Assembly (NCBI GenBank): GCA_937876865.1
Contig: CALEFF010000038.1
Span: 1-19,793, forward strand
DNA from: an uncultured Bacteroidales bacterium
GTDB taxonomy: Bacteria; Bacteroidota; Bacteroidia; Bacteroidales; P3
DNA length: 19,793 nt
Reading direction: 5' to 3'
Positions 6,640 through 15,613 of this stretch are shown here, in pieces. Under the pieces are notes generated by a model. The model was not told the DNA's origin. It did not search any database and worked only from the letters and a program-made list of their open reading frames with translations. A program made the position numbers and the translations under genes. Each line of letters opens with the position of its first letter. The first letter of the stretch is position 1.

Positions 6640-8142
6640 ATGATTAACGATTTAATGAACAAGATTATTCAAAAACGTCTGCCTCAAATAGAGAATTATA
6701 TGAAAAATCCTATTGAGGTGCAAGATAATATTTTAAAGACAATTATTAAATCAGCACAAGAAACTGTATGGGGAAGATTTTATGATTACAAAAACATAAA
6801 ATCTTGGACTGATTTCAACAATAAAGTCCCTATAAATACATACGAAAATCTTCAACCTTTCTTTGAAAGAGTTAGAGCAGGAGAATATAATGTTTTATGG
6901 CCAACAGAAATCAGGCGTTTCTCAAAATCTTCTGGCACAACCTCTGCTAAATCAAAATTTATCCCTGTTAGCGAAGAATGTTTAAACGAATGCCATTACA
7001 AAGCAGGCAAGGATATGCTTGCAATTTATTGTAATAATTACAAAAACAACAACAATATCTTTGGCGGAATGAATCTTGCCTTAGGTGGTTCAAAGCATGA
7101 AAACGAACTAAGCAACGATATTTTTTGCGGAGATGTGTCTGCAATACTTATTGATAACCTTCCATTTTGGGCAGAGCTATATCGAGTTCCTAAAAAAGAG
7201 ATTGCACTTATGCCTGAATGGGAAGAAAAACTTAATCGAATGGTTGATTCGATTATAGATGCAAATATAGTGAGTTTATCAGGGGTTCCTTCTTGGATGA
7301 TGGTACTTTTGAAAAAGGTTATAGAAAAAACAAATAAGAATATAGAGGAATTATGGCCTAATCTTGAAGTGTACTTCCACGGAGGAGTAAGTTTTTCTCC
7401 TTACAGAAGTCAATTTGAATCTATTTTGCCTAAAAAGACAAGGTATATGGAGACTTACAATGCCTCAGAAGGCTTTTTCGGATTACAAGACGACCCAAAT
7501 AAAGATTCAATGTTACTTTTATTGGATTACGGCATTTATTACGAATTCTTACCTATTGAACAACTCAATTCAAACAATCCAAAAGTTGTAAATCTCGCTG
7601 ATGTGGAAATCGGAAAGAATTATGCAATCATCATAAGTACTAATGCAGGACTTTGGAGATATATGATTGGCGACACAATCTCTTTTACCGAAAAATACCC
7701 TTATAGATTTAAAATTACAGGAAGAACAAAAAATTTCATAAATGCTTGTGGAGAGGAATTGATTGTAGATAATGCGATAAAGGCTTTTGAAAAAGTTTGT
7801 CCTATCACCAACTCTATGATTAGTGAATATACAGCCGCACCTTTATTTATCAAGGAAACAAATGAGACAACACACCAATGGATTATGGAGTTTGAAAAAG
7901 AACCTGAGGATTTTTCACTTTTCTGTGATTTATTTGACAAAGCCTTACAAGAAACAAACTCTGACTATGAAGCAAAGCGATATAAAGATTTTGTTTTAAA
8001 GAAACCGCAAATTATTAAAGTACCTCAGGGAACTTTTTATCAATGGTTGAAATCAAAAGGAAAGTTAGGTGGACAACATAAAGTACCACGTTTATCTAAT
8101 GAAAGGACTTTTATTGAAGAAATATTAAAACAAATACAATAG
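6640..8142 (+). CDS. GH3 auxin-responsive promoter family protein (acyl-adenylate-forming)
   Basis: A 500-residue member of the GH3 family in the adenylate-forming enzyme superfamily. Plant members activate a carboxylic acid with ATP and join it to an amino acid; the bacterial substrates are mostly unknown. Signatures: the P-loop-like FSKSSGTTSAKSKFIP (94-109), YFHGGVS (245-251), the nucleotide-binding ETYNASEGFF (271-280), GLWRYMIGDT (337-346), and the hinge region KITGRTKNFINACGEEL (358-374). These motifs are intact, so activity is expected. There is no signal peptide, so it is cytoplasmic. It sits 15 bases after the LptF/LptG gene and 2 bases before sufE. The context does not identify the acid or amine used; a role in lipid or amino-acid conjugate metabolism is only a guess. 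Confidence 0.88.
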   Translation: MINDLMNKIIQKRLPQIENYMKNPIEVQDNILKTIIKSAQETVWGRFYDYKNIKSWTDFNNKVPINTYENLQPFFERVRAGEYNVLWPTEIRRFSKSSGTTSAKSKFIPVSEECLNECHYKAGKDMLAIYCNNYKNNNNIFGGMNLALGGSKHENELSNDIFCGDVSAILIDNLPFWAELYRVPKKEIALMPEWEEKLNRMVDSIIDANIVSLSGVPSWMMVLLKKVIEKTNKNIEELWPNLEVYFHGGVSFSPYRSQFESILPKKTRYMETYNASEGFFGLQDDPNKDSMLLLLDYGIYYEFLPIEQLNSNNPKVVNLADVEIGKNYAIIISTNAGLWRYMIGDTISFTEKYPYRFKITGRTKNFINACGEELIVDNAIKAFEKVCPITNSMISEYTAAPLFIKETNETTHQWIMEFEKEPEDFSLFCDLFDKALQETNSDYEAKRYKDFVLKKPQIIKVPQGTFYQWLKSKGKLGGQHKVPRLSNERTFIEEILKQIQ

Positions 8143-8144
8143 AA

Positions 8145-8573
8145 ATGAGCATAGAAGAAATAGAAAAAGAAATAATTGAAGAATTTGCAAACTTTGAGGA
8201 TTGGATGGACAAGTATAGTTATATAATTGAAATAGGTAATTCTTGTCCAATCATAGAAGAAAAAGAGAAAACAGAGAATAATCTTATCAAAGGTTGTCAA
8301 TCGAGAGTTTGGGTAAGTGCTAAATTAGACGAAAATGGGCTTATGCAAATTACCGCAGATAGTGATGCGGTGATAACAAAGGGTATAATCACTCTTCTTT
8401 TAAGAGTATTTAATAATCAAAAGCCTCAGGACGTTTATTCAGCAGAATTAAAATTTGTTGATGAGATTGGATTAAAATCACACCTTTCTCCTACTCGTTC
8501 AAATGGTCTTTTGAGTATGATAAAACAAATAAAACTTTACGCTTTGGCTTTTAGTGTAAAACAAAATCAATAA
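8145..8573 (+). CDS. sufE: SufE-family Fe-S cluster assembly sulfur acceptor
   Basis: A small cytoplasmic protein (142 residues, the usual SufE length). It accepts persulfide sulfur from the cysteine desulfurase SufS and hands it to the scaffold. The acceptor cysteine is Cys51 in the conserved segment IKGCQSRVW (48-56); the family-typical ADSDAVITKGI follows at about 71-81. The start is 2 bases after the GH3 stop, and the next gene begins 2 bases after its own stop, so translation is probably coupled. The neighbour is another SUF accessory protein, but sufBCD and sufS are not in this window. Confidence 0.93.
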   Translation: MSIEEIEKEIIEEFANFEDWMDKYSYIIEIGNSCPIIEEKEKTENNLIKGCQSRVWVSAKLDENGLMQITADSDAVITKGIITLLLRVFNNQKPQDVYSAELKFVDEIGLKSHLSPTRSNGLLSMIKQIKLYALAFSVKQNQ

Positions 8574-8575
8574 TT

Positions 8576-8899
8576 ATGGATAAGAATACAGAGAAAAAGA
8601 TATTAAAAGACAGAATAATTCAACGTTTAAAAACAATTCACGATCCAGAAATACCATTAAATATTTACGAACTTGGTTTAATCTATGAAATAGACATCGA
8701 TGATAATAGCGATGTTTTGATTGTAATGACTCTAACCGCACCTAATTGTCCTGTCGCAGAGAGTTTACCTTTGGAAGTTGAAGAAGCTGTGAAGCAAACC
8801 GAAGGAGTAAATAACGTTCAAGTACAAATAACCTTTGAACCTGCTTGGTCAATGGATAAATTAAGCGATGAAGCAAAACTCGAACTTGGATTCTTATAA
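8576..8899 (+). CDS. MIP18/DUF59-family Fe-S assembly protein (SufT-like)
   Basis: A 107-residue protein of the MIP18 (DUF59, PaaD-like) family, which helps mature Fe-S proteins. Features: HDPEIP (22-27), the following IYELGLIYEI (30-39), and TLTAPNCPVAESL (52-64) with the conserved Cys58 that is functionally important in this family. The C-terminal EPAWSMDKLSDEA is typical of SUF-linked members. Placement directly after sufE supports a role in Fe-S assembly. Its last 32 bases overlap the start of the OppC-type permease in a different frame. Confidence 0.9.
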   Translation: MDKNTEKKILKDRIIQRLKTIHDPEIPLNIYELGLIYEIDIDDNSDVLIVMTLTAPNCPVAESLPLEVEEAVKQTEGVNNVQVQITFEPAWSMDKLSDEAKLELGFL

Positions 8900-9950
8900 T
8901 AAACCTATAATAAAATTATTTAAAGACCCTATAAGTCTTATAAGTATTATTGTTATAGTAATGTTTTTGTTTCTTTCTATCGGAGCATACTTTATTTGTC
9001 CCGACTCAACTCCTTATGCAAATGAGCAACACTTAGAGATCGCCGTAAAAAAGCCTGGTTTTAGTGTAAAATTTCTTTGTTTTAAAAATTTAAATCAAAG
9101 AAAAAATAATTTTTTTCAAAGACTTTTTTACGGCCAACCCTCAGAATATATTTCAACTCCAATTTACAGAGATTGGAAAGAAAATAACAAACACTTTGTT
9201 GAAACATACACAGGCGATAGTCCTAACAATGGTGAAATAATTTGCATAAATCCTGATTCAGATTACAAAATAGAGAAACGCACTTACTATTTAGGTACAG
9301 ATAGATATGGACGTTGTTTATTATCTCAATTGATTGTTGGAACAAGAGTTTCAATCGCAGTAGGGCTTATTTCACTTATCATTTCCTTATTCATAGGCAT
9401 TACACTCGGAGCCTTAGCAGGATATTTCGGAGGTTGGATTGATAATATAATTATGTGGTTAATCAATGTAGTGTGGTCAATTCCCACAGTACTTTTAGTA
9501 GTTGCAATAACATTTGCATTAGGCAAAGGATTTTGGCAAGTTTTTATTGCAATAGGTCTTACAATGTGGGTAGATATAGCAAGAATGGTGAGAGGGCAAG
9601 TAAAGAGTATAAAAGAAAAAGAATTTGTTACAGCAGCAAAAGCCTTAGGATTCAGCAACGCAAGAATAATTTCAAAACACATACTTCCGAACATAATAGG
9701 TCCAATCACTGTTATATCAGCATCAAACTTTGCAAGTGCAATTTTACAAGAAGCAGGATTAAGTTTTCTTGGCTTAGGAGTTCAGCCACCTATGCCTTCA
9801 TGGGGTAGCATCATTAAAGAAAATTATGGATACATAATATTAGATGCAGCATATATGGCAATAGCACCAGGAATTGCAATAATGCTTTTAGTACTAAGTT
9901 TTTTTGCCCTTGGAAGTGGCATTAGAAAAGTAATAGATGTAAGAAATTAA
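8868..9950 (+). CDS. OppC/DppC-type ABC transporter permease
   Basis: An inner-membrane permease subunit of a peptide/nickel-type ABC importer, 360 residues. A first membrane helix (about 22-43) is followed by an unusually long extracytoplasmic stretch of about 100 residues (44-140). The core BPD permease domain starts at LGTDRYGR (142-149) and has five further helices. The cytoplasmic EAA loop that docks the ATPase is EFVTAAKALGFSNARI (252-267) with KHILPN (270-275), and the family-typical GLSFLGLG (297-304) follows. The only in-frame ATG ahead of the first helix is at 8868, which overlaps the SufT-like gene by 32 bases. No second permease, ATPase or binding protein is adjacent, so the other subunits must be encoded elsewhere. 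Last gene of the tgt operon. Confidence 0.9.
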   Translation: MKQNSNLDSYNKPIIKLFKDPISLISIIVIVMFLFLSIGAYFICPDSTPYANEQHLEIAVKKPGFSVKFLCFKNLNQRKNNFFQRLFYGQPSEYISTPIYRDWKENNKHFVETYTGDSPNNGEIICINPDSDYKIEKRTYYLGTDRYGRCLLSQLIVGTRVSIAVGLISLIISLFIGITLGALAGYFGGWIDNIIMWLINVVWSIPTVLLVVAITFALGKGFWQVFIAIGLTMWVDIARMVRGQVKSIKEKEFVTAAKALGFSNARIISKHILPNIIGPITVISASNFASAILQEAGLSFLGLGVQPPMPSWGSIIKENYGYIILDAAYMAIAPGIAIMLLVLSFFALGSGIRKVIDVRN

Positions 9951-9976
9951 AAAAAAATAAAAATATTAAAATAAAA

Positions 9977-10018
9977 GAAACATTTTATCGTTTTTGTTTC
10001 ATTAAATAAAAATTTAAT
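9977..10018. promoter_or_regulatory. paired inverted repeats in the efflux operon leader
   Basis: Two adjacent inverted repeats lie in the 91-base gap before the tolC-like gene. GAAACA (9977-9982) pairs with TGTTTC (9995-10000) across 12 bases, and ATTAAAT (10001-10007) pairs with ATTTAAT (10012-10018) across 4. The first resembles the spacing of a dimeric repressor operator; it could also be a weak terminator for the preceding operon. No consensus TAnnTTTG box is present here. Confidence 0.3.
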
Positions 10019-10041
10019 TAGGGAAAAAATAAAAATTAAAA

Positions 10042-11397
10042 ATGACAAAAAAGAAGTTTTCAATTATTAAAACTGCATTTGTAATCAGCATTTTATTACT
10101 GACACAAAGCACTTACGGGCAAGAACCTGAAAAACCCGCAACATTAGAGTTGGATTTAGCCACTGCACTCACTATTGCACACGACAATAATCCGACCATA
10201 AAAATTGCAGAACTTGAAATAGAAAGAGTAGATTATAGCAAAAGAGAAGCATTAGGCAACCTACTTCCTTCACTTTCAGCATCAGGACAATACACCAATA
10301 ACATAATGAAATCAGTTATGTTTATGCCTGAGAGTTTCTCTGCAATGATGGGCGGACAAAAATATATGGAAATAGGATACAAAAACTCCTACACAGCAAC
10401 CGTATCAGCCGCACTTCCATTAGTAAACTTTTCTCTTTGGGAACAAATAAAGGGCAAACAAAACGAAATAGACCTAATAATAGAAAAGTCAAGAGCGTCA
10501 AAATTAGATATGACAAAGCAAGTAAAAGACGCATACTTTGCGGTATTGTTAGCAAAAAACAGTTTAAACGTATTAGAACGTAGCATAAACAATGCAAAGG
10601 AAACACTAAAAACAACAAAAGCCTCATACGAACAAGGAGTTGTTTCAGAATACGACTACATTAGAGCACAAGTCCAAGTAAACAATCTTAACCCTACTTA
10701 TATTTCTGCAAAAAACGGCTTAGATTTAGCAATATTACAACTAAAGATGATACTATCTCTTCCGACAGAACAAGAAATAGTTTTAAAAGAAAACTTAGAA
10801 GACTTTTCTGAAAAAGTAACTGAAATAAATCTAAGCGAAAACACAGCAGAAAACAACTCTGATTTAAGACAAATAGATTTGAATATAGTAAGTTTACAAA
10901 ACTCTTTAAGATTAGTAAACTCTCAACACCTACCTTCCTTATCAGCTTTTGGACAATATTCATACCTTACACAAGCCGAAGACTATAATTTTGCAGATTA
11001 CAATTGGGTTGGAAGCGCCGCAATAGGATTACAATTAAACATTCCTATTTTTAATGGACGTACAGTTGTAAATAAAGCGAAACAAATCAAAATTTCCCTA
11101 CAAGAATTACAATTACAAAAAGAATACCTAAAAGAAGGTATCGATTTGCAAATACAAGCCGCTATCAACAATATGAAAGCAGCAAAAGAACAATTAGAAG
11201 CAAACAAAGATGCCATTAAACAAGCAGAACGTGGATACGAAATAGCAAAAGTACGTTACCAAACAGGAGCAGGAACTATTTTAGAGCTTAATGACAGTGA
11301 ATTATCAATGACACAAGCAAACCTAACCTATCAACAATCATTGTACGACTATCTTATAGCACAAACCAATTTAGAAAAAGTATTAGGAAAAGAATAA
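10042..11397 (+). CDS. TolC-family outer-membrane efflux protein
   Basis: The outer-membrane duct of a tripartite efflux pump, 451 residues, the usual length for TolC/OprM-type proteins. An N-terminal signal peptide (about 1-26, ending near STYG before Q27) directs export. Two homologous halves follow, each rich in long alpha-helical heptad segments: one from about 40 to 240 with the family-typical SYEQGVVSEYDYIRAQVQV, and one from about 270 to 450 with VRYQTGAGTILELNDSE. This internal duplication is diagnostic. It is the first gene of the efflux operon, with the adaptor following after 35 bases. The leader is A-rich just before the ATG, as common in Bacteroidota, with no Shine-Dalgarno of note nearby. 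The substrate is unknown. Confidence 0.93.
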   Translation: MTKKKFSIIKTAFVISILLLTQSTYGQEPEKPATLELDLATALTIAHDNNPTIKIAELEIERVDYSKREALGNLLPSLSASGQYTNNIMKSVMFMPESFSAMMGGQKYMEIGYKNSYTATVSAALPLVNFSLWEQIKGKQNEIDLIIEKSRASKLDMTKQVKDAYFAVLLAKNSLNVLERSINNAKETLKTTKASYEQGVVSEYDYIRAQVQVNNLNPTYISAKNGLDLAILQLKMILSLPTEQEIVLKENLEDFSEKVTEINLSENTAENNSDLRQIDLNIVSLQNSLRLVNSQHLPSLSAFGQYSYLTQAEDYNFADYNWVGSAAIGLQLNIPIFNGRTVVNKAKQIKISLQELQLQKEYLKEGIDLQIQAAINNMKAAKEQLEANKDAIKQAERGYEIAKVRYQTGAGTILELNDSELSMTQANLTYQQSLYDYLIAQTNLEKVLGKE

Positions 11398-11432
11398 ATA
11401 ATAATAAAAAAACATAAAAACAGACGAAAACA

Positions 11433-12443
11433 ATGAAAAAGGCAATTTATTTTCTAAGTTTACTATCGTTAATTGCGGTAGGTTGTTCAAAAAAAGAAGT
11501 AAAAGAAGAAGCTAAGAAAACAACAGACGTATTCAAAGTAAAAATAGAACAAGCACAAAGCAAAGAAATAGACAGAATATATGAGTTTTCTACCACAGTA
11601 GATGCAGCAGTAAAGAACTATATTGCCTCAGCAGGTGGAACAAGAATAGAAAAAATATTTGTAGAAGTTGGAGACGTTGTCAAAAAAGGTCAGCAATTGG
11701 TAAAAATGGAAAGCACACAACTTGCAACCTCACTTGCACAATTAGACAACCTTAAAATAGAATTAGAAAGAGTAAAAGCACTCTATCAATCAGGTGGAGT
11801 AAGCAAGCAACAACTTGATCAATTGCAAACACAATACGACGTAGCAAAAAAGAGTGCAGACAACTTAAAAGACAACATATATCTAACCTCTCCTATTAAC
11901 GGAATAGTTACAGCAAGAAACTTTGACAACGGAGATGTTGCAGCAGGACAACCAATTCTTCAAGTAATGCAAATCAATCCTGTAAAACTAAAAATCAATA
12001 TTCCAGAAAGTTTCTACAACAACGTTAAGAAAGGAATGCAAGTAACAGCAAAAACAGAAATTTTTGGAGAAGAAGAATTCTCAGGAACAGTATCTTTAAT
12101 CTATCCTACAATAGATCCACTTACAAGAACTTTCACTTGCGAGGTAAAAGTAAACAATGCGAACTCTAAACTAAAACCAGGAATGTTTGGACGAGTAGAA
12201 TTAAATCTTGGAAAAGCAGCAACAATAATGGTTTCAGACAAAGCAGTCGTTAAACAATCAGGTTCAAACGACAAATACATATTTGTAGAAAACAATGGAG
12301 TAGTTGAATACCGTAAAGTACAATTAGGAAGAAGAATAGAAGATAAAATAGAAGTAATTTCAGGTATAACAGACGGAGAAAACGTAGTAATCACAGGACA
12401 ATCCAAACTAATGGACGGAACAAAAGTAGAGGTTATAAAATAA
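11433..12443 (+). CDS. RND efflux periplasmic adaptor (membrane fusion protein), lipoprotein
   Basis: A 336-residue HlyD/AcrA-type adaptor that bridges the inner-membrane RND pump and the TolC duct. The N-terminus is a lipoprotein signal (hydrophobic 5-16, then AVGC with Cys18 as the lipidated residue). A barrel-sandwich (lipoyl-like) half runs around residues 66-90 (IEKIFVEVGDVVKKGQ), followed by a short coiled-coil hairpin (about 93-145) with LDQLQTQYDVAKK. The second lipoyl half has TSPINGIVTAR (about 152-162), and the beta-barrel and membrane-proximal domains follow. The short hairpin is typical of RND rather than ABC partners. It sits 28 bases before the pump gene. Confidence 0.93.
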   Translation: MKKAIYFLSLLSLIAVGCSKKEVKEEAKKTTDVFKVKIEQAQSKEIDRIYEFSTTVDAAVKNYIASAGGTRIEKIFVEVGDVVKKGQQLVKMESTQLATSLAQLDNLKIELERVKALYQSGGVSKQQLDQLQTQYDVAKKSADNLKDNIYLTSPINGIVTARNFDNGDVAAGQPILQVMQINPVKLKINIPESFYNNVKKGMQVTAKTEIFGEEEFSGTVSLIYPTIDPLTRTFTCEVKVNNANSKLKPGMFGRVELNLGKAATIMVSDKAVVKQSGSNDKYIFVENNGVVEYRKVQLGRRIEDKIEVISGITDGENVVITGQSKLMDGTKVEVIK

Positions 12444-12471
12444 AGACACACACAAAAACAGATAAAACAAT

Positions 12472-15400
12472 ATGAAAATATACGAAACCTCGGTCAAAAG
12501 ACCAATAACCACCTCACTGATATTTATAGCCATAATAATATTAGGGCTATTCTCACTAAGTAAACTTTCCATTGACCAAATGCCTGAAATAGAAATGAAC
12601 CAGGCCTTTGTCATTGTTTCATACCCAGGAGCAAGTGCAGAAGACGTTGAAAACAACGTAACAAAAATTATGGAAAGTGCATTAAGCACTGTCAGTGATT
12701 TAAAAGAATTAACATCAACCTCAAAAGAAAACACAGCAATCATAGGATGTGAATTTAATTGGGGAATAGATATAGATGACGCAGTGAATGATATGCGAGA
12801 CAAAATAGAGATGGTAAAACAAGCCTTACCAGATGGCTGTACCAACCCTATGATATTAAAGATTTCAACCGACATGATGCCGATTGCAATCTTGTCTGCA
12901 ACATCAAAAGAAAGCACTGCCGCACTTTATAAGATATTAGATGATGCTGTTGCAAACCCTTTGAACCGTATAAACGGAGTTGGGTCAGTATCAATCTCAG
13001 GAGCACCACAAAGAGAGATTGTAATAAACTGCGATCCTAATAAATTAGAAGCCTACAATCTAACAATAGAACAAATAGGCTCCTCAGTTGCAACAGAAAA
13101 CGTTAATACTCCGGGCGGAAGCATTGACGTAGGCTCAGAAACCTATTCATTACGTATAGAAGGGGAAATAAAAGAAAGTGAACTCTTAAACAACGTAGTA
13201 GTAGCCAACTATGGAGGAAAACCTATCTTCCTTAGAGACGTAGCATACGTAAGCGATAGCATACAAGAAAAAGCACAAGAAAGTTTTGTTAATGGAGTAA
13301 AAGGAGCAACAATTGTAATCCAAAAACAAACAGGAGCAAACTCAGTGGAAGTAATGGAAAAAATCAGAGCAGAACTTCCAAAAATCCAAAAGAACCTTCC
13401 AAAAGACATTCACCTTGAAGAAGTAATGAACACAACCGACAATATAGAAAACTCAATAAGTTCATTAGTAGAAACATTCGTTCTTGCATGTCTATTTGTC
13501 GTTATAGTAGTACTTTTCTTCCTTGGAGAATGGAGAGCAACCATTATTATTATGGTAACAATCCCTGTTGCCCTTATTGCATCGTTTATTTACCTACTAA
13601 TAACAGGCAACACAATCAACATTATCTCAATGTCAGCTCTGTCAATTGCCTTAGGTATGGTGGTCGATGACGCAATCGTTGTCTTAGAAAACGTAACCAC
13701 ACACATAGAACGAGGAAGTAAACCAAAAGAAGCAGCAATTTACGGAACAAACGAAGTAGCCGTTGCCGTAATAGCAACAACCCTTACCCTACTTGCAGTA
13801 TTCTTCCCATTCACTATGATGGGTGGAATGGCAGGAATTATGTTTAAGCAATTAGGTTGGATGATTTGTATTATCATGATAGTATCTACTGCCTCAGCCC
13901 TTACACTTACTCCGATGATGTGTTCAATAATGCTAAAAAGAGAAAAAGACAAAAAACACAACAAAGCATTTAAAACAATATACACTCCAATCAAAAAAGG
14001 CTTAGACAAACTTGACGTATTATACGAAAGACTTCTAACTTGGGCAGTAAGACACAAACTAATTACATTCTTAATTGCTTGCGGAATATTTGTCATTACA
14101 TTAGTTATGGCAAGCAGATTAGGTTCTGAATTCATACCAGCTTCGGACAATGGACAAATAACAGGAAATATAGAACTACCAGCAGGAGCCAATGTTGAAA
14201 GAGCAAAAGAAATTGCACAACGATTAGAAAAAGCAATAGCAGAAAAAGTTCCTGAAAAGAAATCATTCACCTACACAGTCGGCACACCATCGGACGATGA
14301 CAACAACTCTTTCGCAATGATGAATGCCTCAGGAAGTAACTACATATCATTCCGTCTAAGACTTAAAGACTTAGAAGAAAGAGAACGCGATATGTTCTCA
14401 ATAGCCGAAGAATTAAGAAAAGAAATTGGCTCATATACCGAAGTAGATAAGTTTTCTGTATCAGCAGGAGGCGGTGGCGGAATGACATCTGGAAGTACTG
14501 TTGATGTTGAAATATTTGGTTATGACTTCAATGTAACAGAAAAAATTGCCGACTCATTAAAAAGTTCTATGGAACGTATGCAAGGATTCAAGGATGTAAG
14601 AATCGATAGAGAAGACTACAAGCCACAATTCCAAATAGAATTTGATAGAGAAAAATTAGCCTTAAACGGATTAAACGTAGCAACAGCTTCATCATTTGTT
14701 CGTAACAGAATGAACGGTATGACAGCCTCAATCTTCCGTGAAGATGGAGAAGAATACAAAATAAAGATAAGAAACGATCGCGCACACCGTCAATCAATCG
14801 AAGACATTGAAAACATCTTAATCTACAACTCACAAGGCAAAGCCATAAGACTATCAGAAGTAGCAGAAGTAGTAGAACGTCAAGCTCCACCTTCAATAAA
14901 ACGTCAAGACAGAGAAAGAGTAGTAAAAGTAACAGCAACACTTTACGGAACAACCCTTGACGTTGCAGTTGCCAACATTCAAAATCAACTTGACCAAATG
15001 GACATTCCTGTTGAAATAGGAACAAAAATAGGAGGATCATTTGAAGACCAACAAGAATCCTTTGGCGATATGGGAATGCTACTTATACTAATCCTTGTAT
15101 TAGTTTACATAGTAATGGCAGCACAATTTGAATCACTACGCTATCCATTCATTATAATGTTCTCAGTTCCGTTTGCCTTTGTAGGATTGATACTTTCACT
15201 CTTTATGACCGGCGAAACACTTAACCTAATGAGCCTTATCGGAGGAGTAATGCTTGTGGGAATTGTAGTAAAGAACGGAATCGTGCTTGTGGACTACATA
15301 AACCTAAATAGAGAAAGAGGAATGGGAATCAGTCAAGCCGTAATCTTAGGAGGAAAATCGAGATTACGTCCCGTACTTATGACTTCCGCAACCACAATCC

Positions 15401-15609
15401 TTGGTATGGTTCCAATGGCAATGGGAATTGGAGAAGGAAGCGAGCTTTGGCAACCAATGGGTATTGCAATCGTAGGAGGATTGACCGTTTCCACACTCGT
15501 AACCCTTGTAATCATTCCAACAGTCTATTGTTGGTTTGCATCAAGAGAAGTAAAATCATACAGAAAGAAACACTCATTACATTTAAGTCGTAGAACCGTA
15601 AAAGAATAA
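12472..15609 (+). CDS. RND-family efflux transporter permease (AcrB/MexB type)
   Basis: The inner-membrane proton-driven pump of the tripartite system, 1045 residues, the normal HAE1-type length. It has the classic repeat of one membrane helix, a large periplasmic domain and a bundle of helices in each half. The proton-relay residues are intact: paired aspartates D399-D400 in ALGMVVDDAIVVLENV (helix 4) and K934 in VGIVVKNGIVLVDYIN (helix 10). Start-proximal VKRPITTSLIF and the pore-domain YPGASAEDVE (51-60) are further signatures. A glycine-rich loop, SAGGGGGMTSGS, lies in the second periplasmic domain. The substrate range, whether antibiotics, bile salts or lipids, cannot be predicted. The PII-like gene follows after 4 bases. 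Confidence 0.96.
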   Translation: MKIYETSVKRPITTSLIFIAIIILGLFSLSKLSIDQMPEIEMNQAFVIVSYPGASAEDVENNVTKIMESALSTVSDLKELTSTSKENTAIIGCEFNWGIDIDDAVNDMRDKIEMVKQALPDGCTNPMILKISTDMMPIAILSATSKESTAALYKILDDAVANPLNRINGVGSVSISGAPQREIVINCDPNKLEAYNLTIEQIGSSVATENVNTPGGSIDVGSETYSLRIEGEIKESELLNNVVVANYGGKPIFLRDVAYVSDSIQEKAQESFVNGVKGATIVIQKQTGANSVEVMEKIRAELPKIQKNLPKDIHLEEVMNTTDNIENSISSLVETFVLACLFVVIVVLFFLGEWRATIIIMVTIPVALIASFIYLLITGNTINIISMSALSIALGMVVDDAIVVLENVTTHIERGSKPKEAAIYGTNEVAVAVIATTLTLLAVFFPFTMMGGMAGIMFKQLGWMICIIMIVSTASALTLTPMMCSIMLKREKDKKHNKAFKTIYTPIKKGLDKLDVLYERLLTWAVRHKLITFLIACGIFVITLVMASRLGSEFIPASDNGQITGNIELPAGANVERAKEIAQRLEKAIAEKVPEKKSFTYTVGTPSDDDNNSFAMMNASGSNYISFRLRLKDLEERERDMFSIAEELRKEIGSYTEVDKFSVSAGGGGGMTSGSTVDVEIFGYDFNVTEKIADSLKSSMERMQGFKDVRIDREDYKPQFQIEFDREKLALNGLNVATASSFVRNRMNGMTASIFREDGEEYKIKIRNDRAHRQSIEDIENILIYNSQGKAIRLSEVAEVVERQAPPSIKRQDRERVVKVTATLYGTTLDVAVANIQNQLDQMDIPVEIGTKIGGSFEDQQESFGDMGMLLILILVLVYIVMAAQFESLRYPFIIMFSVPFAFVGLILSLFMTGETLNLMSLIGGVMLVGIVVKNGIVLVDYINLNRERGMGISQAVILGGKSRLRPVLMTSATTILGMVPMAMGIGEGSELWQPMGIAIVGGLTVSTLVTLVIIPTVYCWFASREVKSYRKKHSLHLSRRTVKE

Positions 15610-15613
15610 GAAG

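Noticed and set aside
9110..9130. A 21-base exact match to the terminator arm at 1154-1174
   Set aside because: Here it lies inside the OppC-type coding sequence, has no complementary left arm and encodes ordinary residues; poly-T/poly-A context makes the match likely by chance.
14588..15040. A 150-residue leucine-rich frame on the minus strand
   Set aside because: It is an antisense shadow of the RND pump gene, with a skewed leucine composition and no recognisable motif. The same applies to the antisense frames at 13740-14270, 12408-12917 and 9326-9709.
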